44,779 nucleotides of DNA from Scatosoma sp045654025 (GCA_045654025.1 JAZOMO010000042.1:1-44779); one strand, 5' to 3'; counted from the stretch's first letter, positions 1 to 8,792 are shown. The notes: generated by a model from the sequence alone, not told the origin. Program-made: numbers and translations.

Positions 1-1296
1 CGTCCGTACAATTTCCAAGGCACGCTCGGACAAAGCCCGATAGCGTTCTTTCTTGTCCCGAATCCGCGTGGACAACGGAGTGAGTATTCCGTAGTTCGCG
101 TTCATCGGCTGAAAGTTCTTCACGGGGGTAGAAATATGCGTTTCCAACGCGCCACACATCGTGCGTTCGTCAAAGACACGGGCAGGTCTGCCCAAGATTT
201 CGTCCGCGATATGCAGTGCCGCCAGCAAGCCGCTTGCCGCGCTCTCCACATACCCTTCTACGCCCGTAATTTGCCCTGCAAAAAACAGCCTCTGATTATT
301 CTTAAACGAAAAATTACGATTTAAAACATCAGGGGATTGTATGTAGGTATTTCTGTGCATTACGCCGTAGCGAAGATACTCTGCATTCTTTAAGGCAGGT
401 ATCAAGGAGAATACCCTTTTTTGTTCGGGGAATTTGAGGTTGGTTTGACAACCTACGAGGTTGTAGGTTTCACCGCTTGCCGTTTCTTTTCTAAGCTGCA
501 ACACCGCATACGGACGAATACCGTCCTCGTCGTAAAGCCCTACGGGCTTTAACGTGCCATAGCGCAAGGTATCTCTGCCACGCGATGCCATGACCTCGAT
601 GGGCATACAGCCCTCGAAGATTTCCCGCTTTTCAAATTCGTGCAGGTGGGCTTTTTCCGCCGCAAGCAGTTCGTCCACTAAGGTATAATATTCTTCCTTA
701 TTCATCGGGCAGTTGATATAATCTCCCGTCCCCTTGCCGTATCTATCCCCCGTGAACGCGCAGGACATGTCCACGCTGTCCGCCGCAACGATGGGCGCAG
801 AAGCATCGTAAAAATGCAAGCCCCCACCCGTTAATTTTGCAATATCCTCACTCAAAGCGTCTGCCGTTAAAGGCCCCGTCGCAACGATGACGTACTCGTC
901 GCCGTCCACCGCAGGCATCGGCACAGAGAGTGCCTCTTCTTCCACGATTTCAACGTTCGGCAAAGCCCTTAATTTCTCCGTGATATAGGCAGAAAACTGT
1001 TCTCTATCCACAGCCAGCGTCGCGCCAGCAGGCACGCGCGCAACCTCTGCCGCATCCATGGTCAGCGAGCCTAAAATCCGCATCTCTTCCTTGAGCAATC
1101 CGCAGGCGTTTGCATACGCATCGTCACTCTTTAAGGAGTTGGAGCACACCAGCTCGCCAAAGCCGTCGCCCGTATGCGCAGGCGTGCGCTTTTTTGGCTT
1201 CATTTCCACAAGGCGTACGGGGATTCCTCGGGTTGCAAGGTAATACGCCGCCTCACTGCCCGCAAGCCCTGCGCCGATAATGGTTACCTTGGGCAT
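1..1296 (-). CDS. trmFO: TrmFO, methylenetetrahydrofolate-tRNA-(uracil-5-)-methyltransferase (3' end cut by window edge)
   Basis: FAD- and folate-dependent enzyme that makes 5-methyluridine at position 54 of the tRNA T-loop. The frame is open through the left edge and gives 432 residues, close to the usual 435-440, so only a few C-terminal residues are missing. It starts MPKVTIIGAGLAGSEAA, a textbook FAD-binding Rossmann fold (GxGLAGSEAA). The family stretches ACGLLKEEMRILGSL and MNANYGILTPL are present, as is the late FAGQITGVEGYVESAASG block. The start codon lies 3 bp after the topA stop, so the two are co-transcribed, the standard Bacillota order dprA-topA-trmFO. Identification is from motifs and context and is secure. 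Confidence 0.96.
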   Translation of the reverse strand, partial: MPKVTIIGAGLAGSEAAYYLATRGIPVRLVEMKPKKRTPAHTGDGFGELVCSNSLKSDDAYANACGLLKEEMRILGSLTMDAAEVARVPAGATLAVDREQFSAYITEKLRALPNVEIVEEEALSVPMPAVDGDEYVIVATGPLTADALSEDIAKLTGGGLHFYDASAPIVAADSVDMSCAFTGDRYGKGTGDYINCPMNKEEYYTLVDELLAAEKAHLHEFEKREIFEGCMPIEVMASRGRDTLRYGTLKPVGLYDEDGIRPYAVLQLRKETASGETYNLVGCQTNLKFPEQKRVFSLIPALKNAEYLRYGVMHRNTYIQSPDVLNRNFSFKNNQRLFFAGQITGVEGYVESAASGLLAALHIADEILGRPARVFDERTMCGALETHISTPVKNFQPMNANYGILTPLSTRIRDKKERYRALSERALEIVRT

Positions 1297-1299
1297 AGC

Positions 1300-3597
1300 T
1301 CAGTCCTCCTGCCCGTAGTAATCGTCGTAGATGGGCGGTTCTTCCGCCGCAGGGGGCAAGTCCGTCGGATCGGTATTTTTAATCACCTTTCTTACCACGC
1401 GGTTGCTTGCGCAGTCCTTATTCGAGCATTTCGACCCCTTCCCTGCCTTAATCATTGCCTCGCCGCAGGTCGGGCACTTTTCGCCCGTGGGGATATCCCA
1501 GCTCATAAACTTGCAATCGGGGTAACCAAGACAGCTGTAATAAATTTTCCCACGTTTGGATTTGCGCTCAGTCATCGCCGCGCCGCATTCGGGGCATTTG
1601 CCCAAAGTCTTGGGCGCACCGTCCTCAGGCATCGGCAGAGTGGTCTTGCAGTCGGGATAGCTGGGACAAGCCAAGAACTTGCCGAACTTCCCACTCTTTA
1701 CCACCATATTCTCCCCGCATTTGGGGCATTGTACGGCAGAAATTTCCTGCTCGATTTCGCTGACGATGTTCTGGCAGTCGGGGTAATTTGAGCAAGCCAG
1801 GTATTTACCGAATTTACTCGTTCTGCGAATCATCACGCTGCCGCATTTTTCGCAGAGCTCTTCCGTGCGCTGGTCGCCGTAGGAGGATGCCGCGCGCAGG
1901 TTCTTTTCAAAGCCGGGATAGAAACCGCCGATGAGCTCCTGCCAGTCGCCACCCTCTTCGATGCCGTCCAGCTTGGTTTCCATCTCTGCGGTGAACCCGA
2001 TGTCCATAATATCCACAAAGCATTTTCCGAGCATATCCACCACTTCGTAGGAAATGGGGTTAGGCACCATATACTTGCCCTCTTTTTTCACGTATTTTTG
2101 GTTGAGCTTTGCAATGATGGTCGCATAGGTAGACGGTCTACCGATCCCCTTTTCTTCCATCATTTTTACAAGCGTTGCGTCCGTATAGCGCAGGGGCGGC
2201 TTGGTGAATTTCTGTTCCGCCTTCATATCCTTCTTCGCCACCTCATCCCCTTCGGAGAGCTGAGGCAACAATTTAGAGGTGTCCACGCCGTCCTCGTCGT
2301 TCTTCTGCGAGAAGTCTTGATACACCGCCGTAAAGCCGGGGAATTTCAGCACTCTGCCACTCGCCTTGAAGATATAGCCGCTGTTGTCGATTTCCATCTG
2401 CGCGCTGTTGTATACCGCCTCTGCCATCTGCGATGCCAAGAAACGTTCGTAAATGAGTTTATACAGCTTGTAATGGCGTGCGTCAATCAGCCCCTTTGCC
2501 TTATCGGGGGTCATGGAGAGGTCGATAGGACGGATTGCTTCGTGCGCGTCCTGCGCCCCCTGCTTGGTTGCGTAATAGTTGGGCTTTGCAGGAACGTACG
2601 CATCGCCATACACCGCGCGAATGTGCGCCAACGCCTTCTTTTGCGCGTCTGCGCTGACACGGACGGAGTCCGTTCTCATATAGGTAATAAACGCCAAGTG
2701 GTCGCCGCCCGAGGTCTGCATACCTTCGTATAAGTGCTGCGCCAGCGACATCGTGTCGGGCGCGGCAAAACCAAGCTTTGCAGAGGCGTCCTGTTGCAGG
2801 GTACTCGTGGTAAACGGTGCAGGCGCGTGCGATTTCACAACCGCGTTCTTCACCTTGGAAACGGTATATTTCCCTGCCGCCAGCGCCTCTAAAACGCTGT
2901 CTGCTTCCTCTTTGGAGGAAGGCTTATATTTCTTCGTCCCCTTCTTTTCCAGCATCGCCTTGAAGGGAGAATGTTCCTTTTTTAAATCAACCAGTTCTAC
3001 GGTCAAATTCCAGTATTCTTCAGGCTTGAAAGCGGTAATTTCACGCTCTCTTTCCACGATGAGCTTTAACGCTACCGACTGCACTCTGCCTGCGGAAAGG
3101 CTGCGTCTGCCGTCTGCCGCCTCGTCGATGATTTTATGATTCAAAAGCGTGGACAGCTTATAGCCCACCAAGCGGTCAAGCACTCGGCGCGCCTGTTGCG
3201 CATCCACCAAGCCGTAATGAATCTGACGGGGGGTCTTCAACGCCGCCTCGATAGCGGTGCGCGAAACCTCGTTAAATTCGATACGGTTTTTCTCGTTTTC
3301 ATCCAACCCAAGCACCGTCTGTAAGTGCCAAGAAATTGCCTCCCCCTCTCTATCAGGGTCGGTTGCGAGGTAGACTTTGTCCGCTTTTTTCATCGCGGCG
3401 GTCAGACGAGCGACCACGTCTTCCTTCCCTTCGGAAATCACGTACTTCGGTTCGTAGTTATTCCGAATATCCACACCCAAGGAGTGTACGGGCAGGTCAC
3501 GGATATGGCCTGCGGAGGCTTGTACGATGTATTTGCCTTGCAAATACTTTGCGATAGTTTTCGCCTTGGAAGGCGACTCAACGATAATAAGATCCAT
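1300..3597 (-). CDS. topA: DNA topoisomerase I (type IA)
   Basis: Relaxes negative supercoils by transient single-strand cleavage. The 765 residues begin with the Toprim domain (IVESPSKAKTI at 5-15; the acidic DPDREGEA at about 80-87). The active-site tyrosine is Y306 in ITYMRTDS. The C-terminus carries four C4 zinc ribbons (Cys pairs at about 582/585 with 602/608, 624/627 with 644/650, 668/671 with 689/695, and 708/711 with 724/729); the last is shortened. The tail is acidic. A ribosome site AAGGAAAACGA precedes the ATG. It sits between dprA (96 bp upstream) and trmFO (3 bp downstream). I see no convincing promoter in the dprA-topA gap, so read-through from the comM promoter is likely. Confidence 0.98.
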   Translation of the reverse strand: MDLIIVESPSKAKTIAKYLQGKYIVQASAGHIRDLPVHSLGVDIRNNYEPKYVISEGKEDVVARLTAAMKKADKVYLATDPDREGEAISWHLQTVLGLDENEKNRIEFNEVSRTAIEAALKTPRQIHYGLVDAQQARRVLDRLVGYKLSTLLNHKIIDEAADGRRSLSAGRVQSVALKLIVEREREITAFKPEEYWNLTVELVDLKKEHSPFKAMLEKKGTKKYKPSSKEEADSVLEALAAGKYTVSKVKNAVVKSHAPAPFTTSTLQQDASAKLGFAAPDTMSLAQHLYEGMQTSGGDHLAFITYMRTDSVRVSADAQKKALAHIRAVYGDAYVPAKPNYYATKQGAQDAHEAIRPIDLSMTPDKAKGLIDARHYKLYKLIYERFLASQMAEAVYNSAQMEIDNSGYIFKASGRVLKFPGFTAVYQDFSQKNDEDGVDTSKLLPQLSEGDEVAKKDMKAEQKFTKPPLRYTDATLVKMMEEKGIGRPSTYATIIAKLNQKYVKKEGKYMVPNPISYEVVDMLGKCFVDIMDIGFTAEMETKLDGIEEGGDWQELIGGFYPGFEKNLRAASSYGDQRTEELCEKCGSVMIRRTSKFGKYLACSNYPDCQNIVSEIEQEISAVQCPKCGENMVVKSGKFGKFLACPSYPDCKTTLPMPEDGAPKTLGKCPECGAAMTERKSKRGKIYYSCLGYPDCKFMSWDIPTGEKCPTCGEAMIKAGKGSKCSNKDCASNRVVRKVIKNTDPTDLPPAAEEPPIYDDYYGQED

Positions 3598-3693
3598 TCG
3601 TTTTCCTTCTTTTAATGAATTGACTATATTTCCTCCCGCAAACGGCTTATGGGGAAACCGCCGCAGGGGACTAAACTTTTGTAAAGTATGCCT

Positions 3694-4752
3694 TTACACC
3701 AAAGCATACCGATTGCCACCCAACTTCACCACCACGCCTTTTACCTCCAACGAGGCGAGCGTTGCGGTCAGCTTAAAGGTGGGTACACCCAGCCGAGTGG
3801 AAAGTTCGGAAATATGCATTTCCCCCACTTCCGCCAGCAAGTCTACGATTTTTTGTTCTGTTTCCGTTAAAACGACAACCGTCTTTTGCGGCTCTTCGTA
3901 GCCGTATCGGGTGAAAATGTCCGATGCCGTTTCCGTCAAATACGCGCCCTCTTTAATGAGCGCATTACACCCCTCGCCTGCCACCACCGACGGAGCGTAG
4001 GGAATGGCAAACACCGATTTGTCGAAATTTTTAGCGTACTTTGCCGTTATCAGCGCGCCGCTCTTTTTCGCCGCGCCCAGCACCAACACACCCTCGCACA
4101 GCGCCGCAAGCAACTTATTTCTGTATTCGTAAGAATACACCCTCACGGGGGTATCGAACGGGCAAGCGGCAATCACCACCCCCTCTTCTTCCACCGAAGG
4201 CAACAAGGGATTTTCTTTAGGTATAGAGCCAAATCCACCTGCCAAAAAGCAGATTGCCTTGCCACCAAGCAAGCCCCCTTTTAACGCCGCCTCGTCGCCG
4301 CCGTCTGCCGAGCCGCTGACCACCGCAAACGAACCACACAATTCCTTGGCGATTTGCGCGCCCAGCTTTTTCGCCCATTCCGTCGTCCTACGAGAGCCAA
4401 CGATGGCAAACTTTCTCTCTTTAAGCAAGGACAGCCGACCCTTCGCGTACAGACAAATGGGCGCATCGTTCAACCCCTGCCAACCTGCAGGATAGTCCTC
4501 GCCGCCCCAAAATACGGGGGTGATTTTTTCCTGTTCCAGCCGTGTCTTCAGGGCAAGAAAGTAGCTGCCGTCCTTCAGCGTTTCCTGCATGCGGGAAGAT
4601 ACCGCTTTGTCGGAAAAATGCTCCGCAAAGCTATCAAACCGCTTCACGAGCTGTACGGCGCTACCCGCCGCCGCAAGCAACGAATGCTTGAAGGCAGGTT
4701 CTAACGGAAAGCTATCCAGCCACAGTAAGGATTTTTCTTCCTGCGACCACAT
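3694..4752 (-). CDS. dprA: DprA/Smf-like DNA-processing protein (diverged Rossmann motifs)
   Basis: DprA binds incoming single-stranded DNA and loads RecA during natural transformation. I chose the ATG at 4752, giving 352 residues; it overlaps the TAA of the upstream gene (TAATG), while the longer frame has no ribosome site of its own. A Rossmann-like core is visible (FAIVGSRRTT; YRNKLLAALCEGVLVLGA; KSGALITAKYA), followed by a C-terminal winged helix ending KLGGNRYALV. The usual SGxAxGIDxxAH signature is degenerate: the sequence reads SGSADGGDEAAL, without the Asp-Ile-His pattern. DprA identity rests on the fold motifs plus the neighbours comM and topA. It may be a reduced-function member. 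Confidence 0.85.
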   Translation of the reverse strand: MWSQEEKSLLWLDSFPLEPAFKHSLLAAAGSAVQLVKRFDSFAEHFSDKAVSSRMQETLKDGSYFLALKTRLEQEKITPVFWGGEDYPAGWQGLNDAPICLYAKGRLSLLKERKFAIVGSRRTTEWAKKLGAQIAKELCGSFAVVSGSADGGDEAALKGGLLGGKAICFLAGGFGSIPKENPLLPSVEEEGVVIAACPFDTPVRVYSYEYRNKLLAALCEGVLVLGAAKKSGALITAKYAKNFDKSVFAIPYAPSVVAGEGCNALIKEGAYLTETASDIFTRYGYEEPQKTVVVLTETEQKIVDLLAEVGEMHISELSTRLGVPTFKLTATLASLEVKGVVVKLGGNRYALV

Positions 4753-5030
4753 TAGATGCCCACCGCCGCAAGATACGCCGCCAAAGCGACCTGCCACAGC
4801 GCGCCAACGATATTGACGAGGTAGAAATACCAGTGCTTCGTCTTATGGCGGAAGATACTCATACCGCAAAGGCCGCCGATCCCGCCGCCGAAAAAGCCAA
4901 CGAATAGCAACAGATTTTCAGGGATTCTCCACAGCTTGTTCTTTGCGCGCATCTTGTCCGATGCGTACAGCCAAAGGTTCGTCAAGCCGACAAGCACCAA
5001 CACCAACAAACAAACCAAGAATGCAACCAT
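4752..5030 (-). CDS. DUF1294 family small membrane protein
   Basis: This 92-residue protein has an N-terminal membrane helix (about 1-20), the conserved YASDKMRAK and RIPENLLL blocks, a glycine-rich second helix and the hallmark FRHKTKHWYF segment followed by a third helix. This pattern is typical of DUF1294, whose biochemical role is unknown. Its stop codon shares one base with the dprA start, and comM ends 2 bp upstream, so it is translationally linked inside the comM-dprA-topA operon. That suggests co-expression with DNA uptake and processing functions, but does not prove a role in them. Confidence 0.88.
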   Translation of the reverse strand: MVAFLVCLLVLVLVGLTNLWLYASDKMRAKNKLWRIPENLLLFVGFFGGGIGGLCGMSIFRHKTKHWYFYLVNIVGALWQVALAAYLAAVGI

Positions 5031-5032
5031 CG

Positions 5033-6559
5033 TTATTCTATCTCCCCTCCGTAAGTTCTATACGAAATTGCCTCGTATAAGTGCTCTGCGGTAATTTCCT
5101 CAGAAAGCTCTAAATCGGCAATCGTCCGCGCTACCTTTAAGATACGGGAACGAGCTCTTGCCGAAAGCCGCAGGCTTTCAAACGCCTCTTTCAAAATCCC
5201 CTCGCATTCAGCAGAAAGACGGCAATAGGTACGCAGTTCCTTTTCGCCCATCTCCGCATTCGTCTTGAGGGTCGTGCCGTCAAATCTCAACCGCTGTATC
5301 TTTCTTGCTTGGTCTGCGCGAGCCTTGACCTCTGCGCTACTCTCCTCGACCGTTTCCGAGGTGAGGTCGTCGTATTCCACGCCGTCCACCTCGACCTGAA
5401 TGTCGATTCTATCCAAGAGCGGCCCTGAAATACGGGCGCGGTAGTTGCGGATATCCCTCGGCGTGCAGACACAACGGCGTTTTTGACTGCCGTAATTGCC
5501 GCAAGGGCAAGGGTTCATACTTGCGCACAGCATAAAGGACGCAGGATAGCTGACCGTACCGCCTGCGCGGGAAACGGTGATGACCCCGTCCTCTAAGGGT
5601 TGGCGCAACGCCTCTAAGGTAGAGCGCTTGTATTCGGGAAGTTCGTCCAAAAACAGAACGCCGCCATGCGCCAAGCTTATCTCCCCAGGGTGCACCGTCT
5701 TATTGCCGCCCCCACAAAGGGAAACGGTGGTTGCGGTATGGTGAGGGGTGCGGAAAGGACGTTCCTCAACGATCCCTGCCTCTCCCAAAACACCTGCCAC
5801 CGAATGTATTTTCGTAATCTCCAACGCCTCGTCAAATTCCATCTGAGGCAATACGGACGGAATGGCGCGCGCCAGCATGGTTTTACCGCTGCCGGGAGGG
5901 CCGACCAGCAAGAGGTTATGCCCGCCTGCCACCGCTACCTCTAAGGCGCGTTTTGCGGTCGGCTGTCCTTTGACAAAGGACAAGTCCTGCCCCACCTTGC
6001 GGGCGGTTGTAGCCGAAGAGAAGATAGAGGGCTGAGCCAAAGTCAGGCGATTTTCGCCCTTCAAGTGCTCGACCACCTCTTTGAGGGTCTTCGCAGGGTA
6101 GATATCCACCCCCTGCACGTACGCCGCCTCGCGCGCGTTGGCATCGGGCAGGATAAAGGTATGGTAGCCCTTTTCTTTTGCGGAAATGACGAGAGGCAAC
6201 ACGCCCGTAATCGGACGGAGCTCTCCGCTCAACGCAAGCTCTCCAAGGAAGACCACGCCGTCAACCCCTGCCGTCAAAGCCCCTGAGGCAATTAGCAAGC
6301 TAACCGCTACGGGCAAATCCAGCGCCGTACCCTCTTTGCGTACGTACGCAGGGGCAAGGTTGATGGTGATTTTGTGGGTGGGGAAGGGAAGCGCGCTGTT
6401 CTTGATTGCGCTGCGAACACGCTCCTTCGATTCCTTGACCGCCGCATCGGGCAAGCCTACCAACTCGTAGGCAGGCAACCCCTTGGAAACGTCCGTTTCC
6501 ACCGTGACAGCAACCCCTTCTAAGCCGTTCAGGGCATAGCTTTGTACCTTTGCAATCAT
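5033..6559 (-). CDS. comM: ComM/YifB-type AAA+ ATPase (Mg chelatase-like)
   Basis: ComM proteins are hexameric helicases that promote branch migration during natural transformation. The 508 residues show the N-terminal Lon-like ChlI domain (about 20-170), Walker A GPPGSGKT (220-227), Walker B VLFLDE (301-306), the MNPCPCGNYG and CVC cysteine block (349-365), and a C-terminal Mg_chelatase_C domain (about 410-508). The start is set by an AAGGAG site 7 bp before the ATG. A promoter lies at 6608-6636, and this gene heads the run comM-DUF1294-dprA-topA-trmFO. comM beside dprA points to at least a remnant of competence machinery. Confidence 0.96.
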   Translation of the reverse strand: MIAKVQSYALNGLEGVAVTVETDVSKGLPAYELVGLPDAAVKESKERVRSAIKNSALPFPTHKITINLAPAYVRKEGTALDLPVAVSLLIASGALTAGVDGVVFLGELALSGELRPITGVLPLVISAKEKGYHTFILPDANAREAAYVQGVDIYPAKTLKEVVEHLKGENRLTLAQPSIFSSATTARKVGQDLSFVKGQPTAKRALEVAVAGGHNLLLVGPPGSGKTMLARAIPSVLPQMEFDEALEITKIHSVAGVLGEAGIVEERPFRTPHHTATTVSLCGGGNKTVHPGEISLAHGGVLFLDELPEYKRSTLEALRQPLEDGVITVSRAGGTVSYPASFMLCASMNPCPCGNYGSQKRRCVCTPRDIRNYRARISGPLLDRIDIQVEVDGVEYDDLTSETVEESSAEVKARADQARKIQRLRFDGTTLKTNAEMGEKELRTYCRLSAECEGILKEAFESLRLSARARSRILKVARTIADLELSEEITAEHLYEAISYRTYGGEIE

Positions 6560-6607
6560 ACTTTCTCCTTCGCACGCGCGCGACCTTGTAATAGTCGCCC
6601 TATTGTT

Positions 6608-6636
6608 ATTGTACCGAAAAACGGGGAAAAAGTAAA
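6608..6636 (-). promoter_or_regulatory. Promoter of the comM operon, overlapped by an inverted repeat
   Basis: Reading leftward there is a -35 TTTACT, a 17-bp spacer and a -10 TACAAT, about 50 bp before the comM ATG. The -35 partly overlaps the near arm of a perfect 11-bp inverted repeat, GGGGAAAAAGT at 6623-6633 and ACTTTTTCCCC at 6650-6660. That repeat could be an operator, or the hairpin of a terminator for read-through from upstream. Confidence 0.65.
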
Positions 6637-6710
6637 CCGAATTACGGCAACTTTTTCCCCGAAAATCAAAAAAAATCTGAATTATTTGTCGAAAGGCAGA
6701 ACAATCCCTT

Positions 6711-6841
6711 TCGCCACTTCGCCACGAGGCGAAACTTCACTTTGGGCGCTTACCCAAAACTTCACTTGTGCAAAGCAAAAACTTCACTCCGACCAACGGG
6801 AGGGGCAACCCCTCCCCTACACTTGCCCTCCCCTTGAGGGG
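6711..6841. repeat. Mini-hairpin array A with ACTTCACT connectors
   Basis: The non-coding stretch 6560-6902 holds short hairpins joined by the exact 8-mer ACTTCACT at 6734-6741, 6759-6766 and 6781-6788. The hairpins are TTCGCC/GGCGAA (6718-6733), TTTGGG/CCCAAA (6741-6758) and a weak TGC/GCA (6769-6777). Two G/C hairpins follow: GGGAGGGG/CCCCTCCC (6798-6816) and CCCCT/AGGGG (6830-6841). No open frame or ribosome site accompanies them. The layout resembles the arrays at 11.9 kb and 31.5 kb, but here the connector does not invert. Confidence 0.6.
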
Positions 6842-6860
6842 AAGGCGAGAAATTTACAGC

Positions 6861-6889
6861 AAAAAACCGCCTTTTTCAGGACGGTTTTT
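6861..6889 (-). terminator. Intrinsic terminator of the BspA-like gene
   Basis: The stem AAAACCG.../...CGGTTTT carries one mismatch and is followed, reading leftward, by a run of six T. It begins 14 bp after the stop codon of the leucine-rich-repeat gene. Confidence 0.8.
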
Positions 6890-6902
6890 ATTGTCTATCG
6901 CT

Positions 6903-8660
6903 TTATCCTTGATACCCCCAAACGACAGGGCACTTCGAGGAATTCCAAGAAGAAGACCAACCGCTGGGCTTGCTTTCCGCCTCGCAACAAATAGTTAATT
7001 TAATGCAATGCATGAACGCGTTCCTGCCAATCGAAGTGACGCTATCAGGAATCACCACGCTCGTCAATCTCCTGCAATCAGAGAACGCCCCATCACCGAT
7101 ACTCGTCACGCTGTCGGGAATGACCACACTTGTCAAGCTACTGCAACCAGAGAACGCACCATTCCCGATACTCGTCACGCCGTCGGGGATTTCCACGCTC
7201 GTCAAGCTACTGCAATAAGCAAACGCATAAGAACCGATACTCGTCACGCTATCGGGGATTACCACATTCGTCAAGCTACTGCAACCAGAGAACGCACCAT
7301 CACCGATACTCGTCACGCTGTCGGGGATTGTAAAGGCTGTTGCTGTTTTTCCTATCGCGTATTGAACGAGTGTTTTCTCGTCTCTGGTATATAAGTTTCC
7401 GTCTATGCACTGATACGCCGTATTGTTTTCTGATACGGTTATACTCGTCAAACTACTGCAATTAGAGAACGCATAAGAATCAATCGAAGTTACGCTGTCG
7501 CCGATCACCACACTTGTCAAGCTACTGCAATCACCGAACGCACTACCGCCGATACTGGTCACGCTATCGGGGATAACCACACTCGTCAAGCTATCGCAAT
7601 GAAAGAACGCACTACCGCCGATACTCGTCACGCTGTCAGGGAGTACCACACTCGTCAAGCTATCGCAATTTTTGAACGCACCATCACCGATACTCGTCAC
7701 GCCGTCGCAGATTACCACGCTCGTCAAGCTATCGCAATTAGAGAAAGCATACTCACCGATACTCGTCACGCCGTCGCCGATTACCACGCTCGTCAAGCTC
7801 CTGTAACCAGAGAACGCAAAGTCACTGATCGAAGTTACGCCGTCGCCGATTACCAGTTCGGTTACTATCTCGTTATTAAAATACACATTCCTTGCGAGAG
7901 CTAAGGGATTTGCATTAAAGCCTGCAAACGAAATATTACACCAAGCGGCCATATCCATAATATATAGACTCGTCAAGATACCGCAATTTCTGAATGCAGC
8001 CGCATCAATCGAAGTTAGGCTGTCAGGAAATACTATGCTCGTCAAGCTACTGCAATTAGAGAACGCGTCATCGCAGATTCTAGTGACCGGCAAATCGTTA
8101 TACGTGCTTGCAATGGTCGCCTCCGTCGCCGTTTCTGAACACCCGATTACTTCCGCATGCGTACCATCAGCAGAAACCTTATAAAGAACACCCTCTGTAG
8201 GTAAAATAACTTTCAGACAAACCGTACAATAGCCTAAATCCGCAAGAGTATGTTGTTCGAAGTCTGCTTTTATCTCACAACCGCAAGCGACTTCATGCCA
8301 ATGATGAGTTTCATTAAAACTCCATTTGTTTGAAATCGGGTGGTCAAGCACGGGAATTTCGACATAGGTGGTATAGTCGCAACGAGTACAATTTTCGTAT
8401 ACCTCCCAACCTTTTTCCATACAAGTTGCCACCTGCGCTTCGTGTTGTACTTTATTATGTCCAAGAGCAGGGATTTCTTCCGTGTAAGTATCATTACAGG
8501 AGCAGGTATAAGTGATTACACCTTTCTCCGTGCAAGTTGCTTCCGTTGTGATTTTTTGCGCATAAAAATGCGTATGTTCTTCCTCGCACGCAGAAAAAGC
8601 GAATGCGCACGAAACGACCGCCGCAATCGTCAATAGTAAGGTCAAAAATCTCTTTTTCAT
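6903..8660 (-). CDS. BspA-like leucine-rich-repeat surface lipoprotein
   Basis: Predicted exported lipoprotein of 585 residues. The start at 8660 is preceded by GGAGGAAC and gives a clean signal peptide (KKRF, hydrophobic core, lipobox FSAC with Cys24). Next come two Cys-rich modules (about 25-125) with TCTEKG and CxxC-like pairs ending in ALGH or VLDH, a segment common in clostridial surface proteins. From about residue 165 there are roughly 13 copies of a 23-residue LRR_5 (BspA/TpLRR) unit of the form SLTSVVIPDSVTSIGxxAF. The C-terminus ends in a Trp-rich WSSSWN motif. BspA-type proteins mediate adhesion to host or matrix components in some species; the ligand here is unknown. It is a single-gene unit with its own promoter and terminator. 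Confidence 0.9.
   Translation of the reverse strand: MKKRFLTLLLTIAAVVSCAFAFSACEEEHTHFYAQKITTEATCTEKGVITYTCSCNDTYTEEIPALGHNKVQHEAQVATCMEKGWEVYENCTRCDYTTYVEIPVLDHPISNKWSFNETHHWHEVACGCEIKADFEQHTLADLGYCTVCLKVILPTEGVLYKVSADGTHAEVIGCSETATEATIASTYNDLPVTRICDDAFSNCSSLTSIVFPDSLTSIDAAAFRNCGILTSLYIMDMAAWCNISFAGFNANPLALARNVYFNNEIVTELVIGDGVTSISDFAFSGYRSLTSVVIGDGVTSIGEYAFSNCDSLTSVVICDGVTSIGDGAFKNCDSLTSVVLPDSVTSIGGSAFFHCDSLTSVVIPDSVTSIGGSAFGDCSSLTSVVIGDSVTSIDSYAFSNCSSLTSITVSENNTAYQCIDGNLYTRDEKTLVQYAIGKTATAFTIPDSVTSIGDGAFSGCSSLTNVVIPDSVTSIGSYAFAYCSSLTSVEIPDGVTSIGNGAFSGCSSLTSVVIPDSVTSIGDGAFSDCRRLTSVVIPDSVTSIGRNAFMHCIKLTICCEAESKPSGWSSSWNSSKCPVVWGYQG
7010..7870. repeat. Tandem 69-bp DNA repeats encoding the leucine-rich repeats
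   Basis: Within the BspA-like gene the 69-bp unit encoding the 23-residue LRR recurs with high nucleotide identity, for example repeated blocks reading ATACTCGTCACGC followed by CGGGGAT on the plus strand. Several neighbouring units are almost identical. This favours copy-number change by slippage or recombination and makes the repeat count prone to assembly error. Confidence 0.85.
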
Positions 8661-8695
8661 AAAAGTTCCTCCACATGAAAAAGTTTTATGCCACC

Positions 8696-8724
8696 ATTCT
8701 ACCACTTTTTACCGCCTTCGTCAA
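8696..8724 (-). promoter_or_regulatory. Promoter of the BspA-like gene
   Basis: Reading leftward: -35 TTGACG, 17-bp spacer, -10 TAGAAT, about 35 bp before the start codon at 8660. Confidence 0.75.
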
Positions 8725-8737
8725 TGGTTTAAGACGG

Positions 8738-8768
8738 AAAAAAAGAAGAGGCTGACTTTGCCTCTTCT
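8738..8768 (-). terminator. Intrinsic terminator of rplS
   Basis: Perfect stem GAAGAGGC/GCCTCTTC with a 7-base loop (8745-8767), followed leftward by seven T. It ends the monocistronic rplS unit just before the BspA promoter. Confidence 0.88.
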
Positions 8769-8792
8769 TTCCTCGATTTCATTCTATTGAAC

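Noticed and set aside
1174..1791. Plus-strand open frame of 205 codons across the topA end
   Set aside because: It is a shadow of topA on the opposite strand, without a ribosome site and with unprotein-like composition.
7008..7904. Repetitive plus-strand frames (RHAVGDYH-type repeats) opposite the LRR gene
   Set aside because: They mirror the 69-bp repeats of the BspA-like gene on the other strand. The repeats looked at first like a CRISPR array, but the units are contiguous coding repeats without unique spacers.
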